DNA of 33,623 bases from Petrimonas sp. (GCA_028698105.1 JAQVEB010000005.1:1-33623); one strand, 5' to 3'. Shown: positions 25,691-32,563, counted from the stretch's first letter. The notes: generated by a model not told the origin, from the letters alone. Made by a program: numbers and translations.

Positions 25691-25902
25691 TGAAAAGACG
25701 TATCTTAAAATATTACGACAAAATGATCATTGCAACCTTGTTGAGTATTTTCGCCCTTATCGGTTGCTGCCGCAAAATATACTCCGAAAAAAAAGCGAAC
25801 AAAACGGAACAAGCAACCGACACCATCCGGATCAATAAAAAAATTACCGACCGGGAAGTTATCGCTATGTATGGCGTGAGGCCGACGCAAGAAGTTAAGT
25901 AA
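25690..25902 (+). CDS. Small lipoprotein, second partner of the rSAM system
   Basis: This 70-residue protein starts at ATG 25690, overlapping the previous stop as TGATG, so it is translationally coupled. A lipoprotein signal with FALIGCC puts the lipid Cys at 26, the same residue number as in the larger lipoprotein. The signal peptides follow one pattern: MKRRILKYYDK here versus MKRIVLKTYGK there. The mature part is short, charged (SEKKANKTEQATDTIRINKK) and probably unstructured, and ends REVIAMYGVRPTQEVK. It thus shares AMYG with the tail of the larger protein, as if it were that protein with its beta domain removed. I know no named family for it. Given the adjacent enzyme, it is a strong candidate peptide substrate. 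Confidence 0.8.
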   Translation: MKRRILKYYDKMIIATLLSIFALIGCCRKIYSEKKANKTEQATDTIRINKKITDREVIAMYGVRPTQEVK

Positions 25903-25921
25903 AAAACAATTAATTCACGGT

Positions 25922-27046
25922 ATGGACGTTAAAAAGAAAATCCTTCTTTCGCTGTATCAGGAGCATAAGAAAACGCAAACACAATTGCATGAACTCACCT
26001 ACTTGTTTTGGGAGTGCACGTTGCGTTGCAATTTTAATTGCGTTCATTGCGGCAGCGACTGCACCAAAGAGGCTGTTGTGCCCGACATGCCCATAGAAGA
26101 CTTTTTAAAAGTTCTGGAAGATATTCGCCCGCACGTAAACCCGAATAAAACGATGATCGTACTTTCGGGAGGCGAACCGCTGGTACGGAAGGATCTGGAA
26201 GAATGCGGCAAAGCCATGTACGACATGGGTTACCCGTGGGGATTTGTGACCAACGGCTGGAGATTATCGCAAGAACGGCTGGATAATTTGCTGAAAGCAG
26301 GCTTGCGTTCGGTAACCGTGAGCCTCGACGGATATTCCGAAGAAACGCACGAGTGGTTTCGCGGCAAACAAGGATCGTGGCTCCGAGCCATCAACGCCAT
26401 ATCGCGTGTGGCTTCCACGCCCGATTTGGTGAACGACGTGGTTACCTGTGTAAACAAAAAGAACATTGGGGAATTACCCAAGATCAAAAACCTCTTAATT
26501 ACGCTGGGCGTAAAACAATGGCGGCTTTTCACCGTTTTCCCGAAGGGAAGGGCTAAAGATAACCCGCTGCTGAAACTGTCGGTTGAAGAGTTCTCTGCGA
26601 TGATGGATTTTATTCGCGAAACGCGTCGCGAAGGTAAAATAAACGCCTCCTACGGATGTGAGGGATTTTTGGGCGATTACGAACTGGAAGTGCGCGACGC
26701 GCCGTTCTTTTGTCAGGCCGGCGTGCATATCGCATCGGTGCTGGCCAACGGCGACATTAGCGCGTGCCCAAGCCTGCGCGGCGATTATATTCAGGGAAAT
26801 ATTTACCAGGACGATTTCTGGACGGTTTGGAACACGCGTTACGAGATTATGCGCGACCGCTCATGGACAAAAACCGGCAAATGCGCATCGTGCAAATCCT
26901 ACAAATACTGCCAGGGAAACGGGCTGCACCTTCGCGACGAAAAAACGGGCGAACTGCTGCACTGTCATTTAGAGATGATGGGAAAACAACAACCCGAAAT
27001 CAGAAAGAGAAGCGTTTTATCCAAAGTTGCCGGATTTTTTACTTAA
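25922..27046 (+). CDS. Radical SAM/SPASM enzyme of the rSAM/lipoprotein system
   Basis: The 374-residue cytoplasmic enzyme binds the SAM-cleaving 4Fe-4S cluster at Cys36, Cys40 and Cys43 (CNFNCVHC). The SAM-site SGGEP lies at 82-86. A C-terminal SPASM region for auxiliary clusters has Cys264, Cys282, Cys321, Cys324, Cys330 and Cys348, in the order CQAG, ACPS, CASCKSYKYC, HCH. The usual CxGGC after the last group reads CQGNG, so one typical SPASM ligand position is absent. SPASM enzymes modify ribosomal peptides or proteins. The two lipoproteins immediately upstream, 19 bp away, are the likely targets. I assign it to the TIGR04133-like Bacteroidetes group from memory; the chemistry is unknown. 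Confidence 0.9.
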   Translation: MDVKKKILLSLYQEHKKTQTQLHELTYLFWECTLRCNFNCVHCGSDCTKEAVVPDMPIEDFLKVLEDIRPHVNPNKTMIVLSGGEPLVRKDLEECGKAMYDMGYPWGFVTNGWRLSQERLDNLLKAGLRSVTVSLDGYSEETHEWFRGKQGSWLRAINAISRVASTPDLVNDVVTCVNKKNIGELPKIKNLLITLGVKQWRLFTVFPKGRAKDNPLLKLSVEEFSAMMDFIRETRREGKINASYGCEGFLGDYELEVRDAPFFCQAGVHIASVLANGDISACPSLRGDYIQGNIYQDDFWTVWNTRYEIMRDRSWTKTGKCASCKSYKYCQGNGLHLRDEKTGELLHCHLEMMGKQQPEIRKRSVLSKVAGFFT

Positions 27047-27074
27047 TCGTCAAACCTTGTTTAGAAACACGGAT

Positions 27075-27641
27075 ATGAAAGTCAAATTCATATTATTCAT
27101 ATTAATCCTTATACTCTCAAGTTGTGAAAAGAATGAAACACAAGAGTTCGATTTCGAATATACAGAATTGAACGACATAAAATTGAAATTCTCAAAATCA
27201 AGTTATTTTATTCTAACTGCTGATGAAATTTCCGGTAGAGCGAAAGAGTTAGAGTTATCAAGATCAAAAGAAAAAGGCGAAATCATATCATATTCCTCAC
27301 GCAATAATCTTTCTTTTTATGTCTATGGTAATAAGCGCATTGTAAACAAATCCGATTATTTGTCCGAAATATATTATACTGAAGAAGGATCATCTATCAT
27401 CATTTTACCCCGTTTGATAGTTTTTTTAAAAAACAGTCATCAAATTGATAATATAATTACCGACTATAAAGATTTGCTTACTTCGGAAGAACAAATTAAT
27501 AATCAGAAATATATCTTTAAATGCAATGTGAGCAAATCTGAAGAAATGATTCAAATAGTAAATACCATAAGCAATAAAAATGGTGTTGATTGGTGTGAAC
27601 CTGATATGCTTATGGATCTTAAGACCTTTGATCAATATTAA
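27075..27641 (+). CDS. Lipoprotein resembling a stand-alone S8-protease prodomain
   Basis: The 188-residue lipoprotein (ILILSSC, Cys17) carries features I associate with the propeptide of Bacteroidetes subtilisin-like (S8) proteases. These are a YFILTADEI segment, an SIIILPRLIVFLK strand, KYIFKCNVSKSEE, and the closing VDWCEPDM at 172-178, which in full-length proteases comes just before the catalytic domain. Here the protein stops ten residues later. No Asp, His or Ser catalytic block follows in any frame before the next gene. It may be a truncated relic, or a self-standing protease inhibitor or chaperone. Its coding sequence is visibly richer in A/T than its neighbours, hinting at transfer. 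It starts 28 bp after the radical SAM gene. The ATG at 27075 is preferred over the frame opening at 27027. Confidence 0.65.
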   Translation: MKVKFILFILILILSSCEKNETQEFDFEYTELNDIKLKFSKSSYFILTADEISGRAKELELSRSKEKGEIISYSSRNNLSFYVYGNKRIVNKSDYLSEIYYTEEGSSIIILPRLIVFLKNSHQIDNIITDYKDLLTSEEQINNQKYIFKCNVSKSEEMIQIVNTISNKNGVDWCEPDMLMDLKTFDQY

Positions 27642-27715
27642 ATTCAACTATTTTTCATCGTTACAAAGTCCAAAAACAAAATTTCACTCGGATTTTAATT
27701 CTAAAAATCGAAAAA

Positions 27716-28576
27716 ATGAAAAAAATCATCGTTCTGCTGGCTTTTGCGGTATCGTTTGTTTTCTTTTGGTCCTGTTCAACACTCACTCCGCGCTACATTC
27801 ATTCACCCGCGTCCCATACACCGGCTTATCTGAAGAACAAAGGTGACAGCAAAGTATCGGCCAACCTGGCTTTTTCAGTCGAAGAACATTTAAACAACAG
27901 TTTTTTATTTCCGGATAACAAAACCACAAGCAGCACCATCGGGGTGGATGTAAACACCGCCTATGCTTTCACAGATTGGCTTATGATGACCGCAGGCGGA
28001 TATTATAAGCACGAAACCGACATCAATAACACCAACGATATCTTAGACACGTGGACCGATAGTAAGACAACCTATGCCCGAAAGGCTTTCGATGTAGGCA
28101 TAGGTCTTCTCATCCCTATCACGCAAACGCGCGATATTTTGTTTAATCCGATAATCGGTATAAATTTCGGGAAAACGAGTTCCGAAATGTTTAACATCTC
28201 CGACTCCATATCCGATAACCGACGCTTTTATCTCAACGGAAACACAAAAGAATATTATCTTAGTCCAAATTTTAATTTTGAGTTAAGTAAAAACCAAAAA
28301 ATAAGCATATCGCCCCGCTTTTCTTTATTAAAGTTCGATAACATAGAGAATAGCTACCCGCAGCAAATAATTGACAGGTTAAACCTCAACGCGTTAGAAA
28401 AAAACCACTTCTTTTTCTCGCCGTCGCTCTTCTATCAGATGGGATTCGATAATATTGATTGGCTGAAACTGGATGTGGGCTTGTCTTTTTCCACACGGAT
28501 GAATAACGATGACAACTTCATGTATCTGAAAACGCGAGCGTTCCAACTGTCGTCAGGCATCTCCGTTTATTTTTAA
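27716..28576 (+). CDS. Predicted outer-membrane beta-barrel lipoprotein
   Basis: The 286-residue protein has a lipoprotein signal (VFFWSC, Cys20). After CSTLTPRYIHSPASHTPAYLKNKGD come alternating strands (KVSANLAFSVEEH, GVDVNTAYAFTDWLMMTAGGYYK, AFDVGIGLLIPI, ILFNPIIGINFG, KISISPRFSLLKF, LDVGLSFSTRM). It ends in an aromatic C-terminal strand, LSSGISVYF. This pattern suggests a small 8- to 12-strand barrel or barrel-like sandwich. I recognise no named family. It follows the prodomain-like lipoprotein by 74 bp on the same strand, so it may belong to the same transcript as the radical SAM genes. Its function is unknown. Confidence 0.7.
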   Translation: MKKIIVLLAFAVSFVFFWSCSTLTPRYIHSPASHTPAYLKNKGDSKVSANLAFSVEEHLNNSFLFPDNKTTSSTIGVDVNTAYAFTDWLMMTAGGYYKHETDINNTNDILDTWTDSKTTYARKAFDVGIGLLIPITQTRDILFNPIIGINFGKTSSEMFNISDSISDNRRFYLNGNTKEYYLSPNFNFELSKNQKISISPRFSLLKFDNIENSYPQQIIDRLNLNALEKNHFFFSPSLFYQMGFDNIDWLKLDVGLSFSTRMNNDDNFMYLKTRAFQLSSGISVYF

Positions 28577-28626
28577 ATCGAACACAAGATATTCTTTTGT
28601 TGTTATAGAAAAAACGAAAACTGAGA

Positions 28627-29169
28627 ATGAAAAAAGCATTACTAATTGTAGATGTTCAGAATGATTTTTGTCCGGGAGGCGCGCTGGGAGTAAAAGACGG
28701 CGATAGTGTAGTTCCGGTGATAAACAGCATCATTGATAAATTCGACATCGTGCTGGCTTCGCAAGACTGGCACCCGGCCGATTCCGTCCATTTTGAAAAA
28801 TGGCCTGTGCATTGTGTGAAAAATACATTCGGCGCAGAGATTCACCCGGATATTAACGAAGAGAAAATAGACCAGTTCCTGCTTAAAGGAACCGCCGATA
28901 AAGACGACGGCTATTCGGCATTTGAGGCAACCAATATTTCGTTGGTTGAGTACCTGCACGAACAACACATCCAAAACTTGTTTATCTGCGGGCTAACTAC
29001 CGATTATTGCGTGAAAGCAACAGCGCTGGACGCGTGCAGGGAAGGCTTTCACACCTACGTGATAACCGATGCGATAGCAGCCGTGAACATGAATCCGGGT
29101 GATGATAAAAGGGCTTTGCAGGAAATGTATCAGGCAGGTTGTATTTTGGTGGAATCGGGCGAAATATAA
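28627..29169 (+). CDS. pncA: Nicotinamidase
   Basis: The 180-residue isochorismatase-fold enzyme hydrolyses nicotinamide to nicotinate for NAD salvage. The catalytic triad is Asp9 (VDVQNDF), Lys87 (LLKGTADKDDGYSAF) and Cys128 (TTDYCVKATALDA). The metal site is Asp47, His49 and His55 (SQDWHPADSVHF). The motifs match bacterial nicotinamidases better than isochorismatases. It is a cytoplasmic housekeeping gene 50 bp after the barrel lipoprotein; no functional link to the radical SAM system is evident. Confidence 0.93.
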   Translation: MKKALLIVDVQNDFCPGGALGVKDGDSVVPVINSIIDKFDIVLASQDWHPADSVHFEKWPVHCVKNTFGAEIHPDINEEKIDQFLLKGTADKDDGYSAFEATNISLVEYLHEQHIQNLFICGLTTDYCVKATALDACREGFHTYVITDAIAAVNMNPGDDKRALQEMYQAGCILVESGEI

Positions 29170-29174
29170 TTGGC

Positions 29175-29214
29175 TGTAGAATTAGTCTTCTGTGTAAGCT
29201 TCATCCCAATACCG
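29175..29214 (-). pseudogene. Apparent remnant of a dipeptide-epimerase 3' end
   Basis: The - strand here reads GIGMKLTQKTNS in one frame, against GIGVKLTQKINF at the C-terminus of the intact epimerase (30025-31182, same strand): nine of twelve residues match, with many synonymous codon differences. Upstream the similarity fades and there is no start or full ORF. The toxin-antitoxin genes lie between this remnant and the intact gene. It is short, so chance is not excluded. Confidence 0.5.
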
Positions 29215-29248
29215 ACAAAACAACTAATTTCCAAGTAAGATTATGAAA

Positions 29249-29297
29249 AAAAGTTTCGAGAAAAATGTTGCCCCTTAGTGAAACTTTTGTATATTTG
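29249..29297 (+). promoter_or_regulatory. Toxin-antitoxin promoter with operator-like palindrome
   Basis: A -7 box TATATTTG (29290-29297) lies 19 bp after a TTG (29268-29270) that could serve as the -33 element. A perfect 9-bp inverted pair, AAAAGTTTC (29249-29257) and GAAACTTTT (29280-29288), flanks the -33 position, as expected for an autoregulatory operator. The toxin ATG is only 4 bp past the -7 box, so the mRNA may be leaderless or start inside the gene. Confidence 0.5.
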
Positions 29298-29301
29298 CAG
29301 C

Positions 29302-29666
29302 ATGAGTGAGAAACAGAAATACAGAACCGTAATTTTTTACAAGGAATATTTCCAACGCTTTTTTGACAAACAAACTAAAAAGGTAAAAGCAAAAATTGTT
29401 TGGACATTTACCTTAATTGAAGATATGCAGTCCCTGAAACATATCTCAAGTATCTTGAGAATACGAACGGACTGTATGAAATAAGAGTTCAGGCAGGAAG
29501 AAATATTTTTCGTATTTTCTGTTTTTTCGATAAAGGACAATTAGTGGTTTTAGCAAACGGTTTTCAAAAGAAAACGCAGAAAACGCCGAAAAAAGAAATT
29601 GAACTGACTCTCAAAATAAAAGAAGAATATGAATTGGAAATCGCCAATTCTCCAAAGAAAAAATAA
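29302..29666 (+). pseudogene. RelE/HigB-type toxin gene with a one-base frameshift
   Basis: The first part (MSEKQKYRTVIFYKEYFQRF ... TLIEDMQ) runs to about 29429, and the rest continues in the -1 frame as VPETYLKYLENTNGLYEIRV, then GRNIFRIFCFFDKGQLVVLANGFQKKTQKTPKKEIE, to a stop at 29666. Joined, it is a toxin of about 121 residues of the RelE/ParE superfamily (phage Gp49/HigB-like), an mRNA interferase type. One base lost near 29430 explains the break. In frame 1 translation ends at 29484, leaving 60 residues without the C-terminal catalytic strands, so the product should be inactive. The antitoxin gene starts 5 bp downstream. A sequencing error or a real inactivating mutation are both possible. 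Confidence 0.8.
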
Positions 29667-29671
29667 AAACT

Positions 29672-29980
29672 ATGAGCAAGACAAACAATAAAAACACGAT
29701 GACCCTCGAAGATTTTAAAGAAAAAAACTACGGCAAGCGTGGCACGAAAAAAAGAGACGAATTGGAATCCGGTTACGAGAACTTTAAAATCGGAGTAATG
29801 ATTCAGCAGGCAAGGCTTGAAAAAGGATTAACGCAAGAAGAACTCGCCGAAAAAGTGGGGACTACCAAATCTTATATTTCCAAAATTGAGAACAACATTA
29901 AAGAAGTCCGAATCTCCACACTTCAAAAAATAGTTGAACTCGGCTTCGGCGGACATTTGGACTTATCTATTAAATTATAA
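29672..29980 (+). CDS. HigA-like XRE-family antitoxin
   Basis: The 102-residue protein has a basic N-terminal region (about 1-35) and a helix-turn-helix of the XRE/Cro type at about 38-95 (IGVMIQQARLEKGLTQEELAEKVGTTKSYISKIENN). In toxin-first modules of this kind the second gene is the antitoxin, which binds the toxin and represses the promoter; the inverted repeat at 29249-29288 is the probable operator. It is intact although the toxin gene is frameshifted, which fits loss of the toxin before loss of the antitoxin. Confidence 0.88.
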   Translation: MSKTNNKNTMTLEDFKEKNYGKRGTKKRDELESGYENFKIGVMIQQARLEKGLTQEELAEKVGTTKSYISKIENNIKEVRISTLQKIVELGFGGHLDLSIKL

Positions 29981-30024
29981 CTGTTTTTCCTTTTTGTATC
30001 TGTCCCATGGAAAGGACAAACGCT

Positions 30025-31182
30025 CTATCTTCCGAAATTAATTTTCTGCGTCAGTTTCACTCCGATTCCCGGTAAATCGGAAGCGATAATTTTGCCGTTT
30101 TCGAGTTTGGCGCCGTCAAAACAATCGTTGCCGATAAGCAACGCACCGTCAAGGTCGGCAAAATCCAATCCCGATGAGAGCTGCGAAGCAGCTGATATGG
30201 CGCACGATGTTTCCGTCATGCAGCCGATCATCACTTTCATGCCGAGCGCGCGCGCAAGAGTGCGCATTTTGTATGCCTCACGCATGCCGGTACATTTCAT
30301 CAGCTTGATGTTGATGCCCGAAAATACGCCTTTCAGGCGTTCCACATCGTGGAGGCGCTGCACGGATTCATCGGCAAAGATGGGCAGCGGACTTTCTTCC
30401 GTGAGCCATGCGATGTTGTCCAGATCATATTTCGGCATGGGTTGTTCCACCATCACGATGCCTTTTTCCTTGAGCCATTGGATCATTTCCAACGCGTGGC
30501 GGCGGTCTTTCCATCCCTGATTGGCGTCCACGGCCAACGGCAAATCCGTTACGGAGCGAATGGCTTCGATCATCCGCTTATCGTCCGCACCGCCCACTTT
30601 TACTTTCAGGATGTTAAAACGCCCAAGCGCTTCGCGCGTTTTCTCACGAATGACCTCGTCGTCGGGATCAATGCCAATGGTGAACGTGGTGTCGGGGACA
30701 TCCAGCTTGTCCAGCCCGTACATTTTGTACCACGGCGCGCCGATGATCTTTCCCGCCAGATCGTGCAACGCAATATCCACCGCCGCTTTCGCCGCCGTGT
30801 TATTTATGGCGATACCATCCACGTATTCCAAAATTTCTTCCAACTGCGTAGGATCGGAAAAACCGGACAAATCTATTTTTTTCAAAAACTCGATCACCGA
30901 CGCCTGCGTTTCGCCCAAATACGGCGGCAACGAAGCTTCTCCGTAGCCTTCCAATCCGTCGTATTCGATCTTCGTGAGAACCACGGGCGTAGTTTTGCGT
31001 GAAAAACCGGAAATGGTAAATGTATGGTTAAGCTGCAGGTCGTATGGTGTCCAGGATAATTTCATTTTGCCGGAATATTTTTGTTTGATAAACGATGTTG
31101 CACGAGCCGAAACCGATGGAGCAGCTATTGCTGCTGCTACCATAGCCGATGATTTGAGAAATTGTCGTCTGTTTTGTTTCAT
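30025..31182 (-). CDS. Dipeptide epimerase (L-Ala-D/L-Glu type), enolase superfamily
   Basis: The 385-residue protein starts with a twin-arginine-like leader (MKQNRRQFLKSSAMVAAAIAAP), so it is probably exported. The fold is the muconate-lactonising subgroup of enolases. The first acid-base lysine is in ILKVKVGG. Metal ligands are Asp in LAVDANQGW, Glu in VMVEQPM and Asp in IFADESV. The second lysine is in INIKLMKC, with a later GCMTETS and a closing DLDGALLIGND. Such enzymes convert L-Ala-D-Glu from peptidoglycan into L-Ala-L-Glu. The upstream NlpC/P60 gene, which would release that dipeptide, supports the role. A Tat leader is unusual for a recycling enzyme usually thought of as cytoplasmic. 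Confidence 0.88.
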   Translation of the reverse strand: MKQNRRQFLKSSAMVAAAIAAPSVSARATSFIKQKYSGKMKLSWTPYDLQLNHTFTISGFSRKTTPVVLTKIEYDGLEGYGEASLPPYLGETQASVIEFLKKIDLSGFSDPTQLEEILEYVDGIAINNTAAKAAVDIALHDLAGKIIGAPWYKMYGLDKLDVPDTTFTIGIDPDDEVIREKTREALGRFNILKVKVGGADDKRMIEAIRSVTDLPLAVDANQGWKDRRHALEMIQWLKEKGIVMVEQPMPKYDLDNIAWLTEESPLPIFADESVQRLHDVERLKGVFSGINIKLMKCTGMREAYKMRTLARALGMKVMIGCMTETSCAISAASQLSSGLDFADLDGALLIGNDCFDGAKLENGKIIASDLPGIGVKLTQKINFGR

Positions 31183-31190
31183 TTATGTTC

Positions 31191-31295
31191 AAGATTGAAA
31201 CAGATTGACAGAGATTGATAAAGATTGATGAGAAATTCGGGCATGGACGTTGTTTTCAATCCCATTCAATCTTACTTGATCTTTTTCAATCCAAA
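31191..31295. repeat. Inverted clusters of 10-bp-phased repeats
   Basis: The left cluster, 31191-31230, is four decamers in exact register, each with AGATTGA at positions 2-8 (AAGATTGAAA, CAGATTGACA, GAGATTGATA, AAGATTGATG). In the right cluster TCAAT recurs at exact 10-bp spacing (31256, 31266, 31286), with a fourth, inverted TTGAT at 31276. The clusters are complementary and could form a long interrupted hairpin over a 25-base loop. They occupy the whole spacer between the NlpC/P60 stop-side gap and the epimerase start. Confidence 0.75.
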
Positions 31296-32474
31296 TTATT
31301 TATAAAACTCGTTCTTAAAAATTTCGTCAATACCTTTAGTGTTCACCTCACCGATAATTCGTTTGGTGCGTAAATAACGGTTGGTATTGTATTCGTCATA
31401 AAACGGATCATTGGGATCGAAACTGGCGATGCGGATATAATCCGAAGCGTGGATAAACTTCTTGTTTCCCAGCGCAATGCCGACATGCACCACGCGTTCC
31501 TTCGGATTTTCATCATCGGCTTTCCGACCGAAAAACACCAGATCGCCGGGCTGCAAGGTGTCAAAATCGCCCTTTTCATCAATCAATTTACCGTAAAGCG
31601 CTTGTTGCGATGCATCGCGCGCCAGGATAATGCCGTGCAGGAAATACACCGATTTGGTGAACCCGCTGCAATCCACGCCTTTGGTGCAGGTTCCTCCCCA
31701 AACATACGGAACACCCATAAACCGCTTCGCGGTTTTCACAATGCTTTCACCGGAGAGTTCTATGTCCTTCAGCCAATCGTTGACGTTTGCTGCGTCGGAT
31801 TTCTGAACATACGCTTCGCGTCCATCGGCATAAACCACGTGATAAAATTTACCTTTCGTGCCCTTTAGCGCGATCATGTCCCCAGCCACCAAATCGGAAA
31901 CGGGTTGCGATTTCGCATCGGCTCGTTCAAACGATTGAGCATACATGGAGGTAACCACAATTTTAGGCTGATTAACGTATTGTTGCAGTGACGATTTAGT
32001 CATCGGTTGCACGGAACCGCTTATCCATCCGATGTATTTATCGGGGGTTTGCACACGTCGCCAGCCGCCTTTTTTGTCCAGTATGCGAACCGGCATTCCC
32101 ATCAACGCTTGCGAAACCATTTCGGCGCTGTAAGTCGGAGCGTACCGAATAATTCCGGCGGAATTATAAACAACACCCCACGTTTCCTCGCCCAGCTTTT
32201 TATCGGGAAGCAGACGAATGCTGTCCTTCACATGCGTCGTTACGGTTTTTACCTGCGCAAGCAACTCGTCGCGGGCGCTCTCGCTCGTGGTTTCGCCTCT
32301 CAAAACGAGGGTGTCGCCCCTGTTTGTCGCTTTTATGTCGAAAACTTCCACGCGTTTGTCTGGAGCGTACTGCTCTCCGATGGATTGAATAATTTGCTGT
32401 ATGTCTTTATTTTGAGCCATAGAAAAAGGCATTATCAAAAATGATACATGAAAAAGTAAAAAGAATTTTCGCAT
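31296..32474 (-). CDS. NlpC/P60 peptidoglycan endopeptidase with SH3-like domains
   Basis: The 392-residue secreted protein has a signal peptide (MRKFFLLFHVSFLIMPFSMA). It has an N-terminal domain of about 70 residues, two bacterial SH3-like regions (about 95-155, GIIRYAPTYSAEMVSQALMG ... GGWRRVQTPDKYIGWI, and about 165-225), and a C-terminal NlpC/P60 cysteine peptidase. The peptidase has PYVWGG, the nucleophile in VDCSGF, His in VVHVGIAL and a third polar residue in FIHAS. Enzymes of this layout cut the gamma-D-Glu-diamino acid bond of murein peptides and release L-Ala-D-Glu. The epimerase gene lies 113 bp downstream on the same strand, matching the YkfB/YkfC pairing in Bacillus. Confidence 0.9.
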   Translation of the reverse strand: MRKFFLLFHVSFLIMPFSMAQNKDIQQIIQSIGEQYAPDKRVEVFDIKATNRGDTLVLRGETTSESARDELLAQVKTVTTHVKDSIRLLPDKKLGEETWGVVYNSAGIIRYAPTYSAEMVSQALMGMPVRILDKKGGWRRVQTPDKYIGWISGSVQPMTKSSLQQYVNQPKIVVTSMYAQSFERADAKSQPVSDLVAGDMIALKGTKGKFYHVVYADGREAYVQKSDAANVNDWLKDIELSGESIVKTAKRFMGVPYVWGGTCTKGVDCSGFTKSVYFLHGIILARDASQQALYGKLIDEKGDFDTLQPGDLVFFGRKADDENPKERVVHVGIALGNKKFIHASDYIRIASFDPNDPFYDEYNTNRYLRTKRIIGEVNTKGIDEIFKNEFYK

Positions 32475-32563
32475 TTTCTTCTTGTTTAAATCAAAAACGA
32501 TGCGAAAGATACGTTTTTTTTTCGAAAAAATGGGTCAAGGAGGCTATACAATTGATCTTAGCG

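Noticed and set aside
29420-29440. Programmed frameshift in the toxin gene
   Set aside because: No slippery heptamer with a downstream structure is visible; simple loss of one base is enough.
30349-31002. 217-codon open frame antisense to the epimerase gene
   Set aside because: It is a shadow of a conserved enzyme gene, with no start context and no family resemblance.
31191-31295. CRISPR array
   Set aside because: Units are 10 bp with no spacers, and the second cluster is inverted; no cas gene is present.
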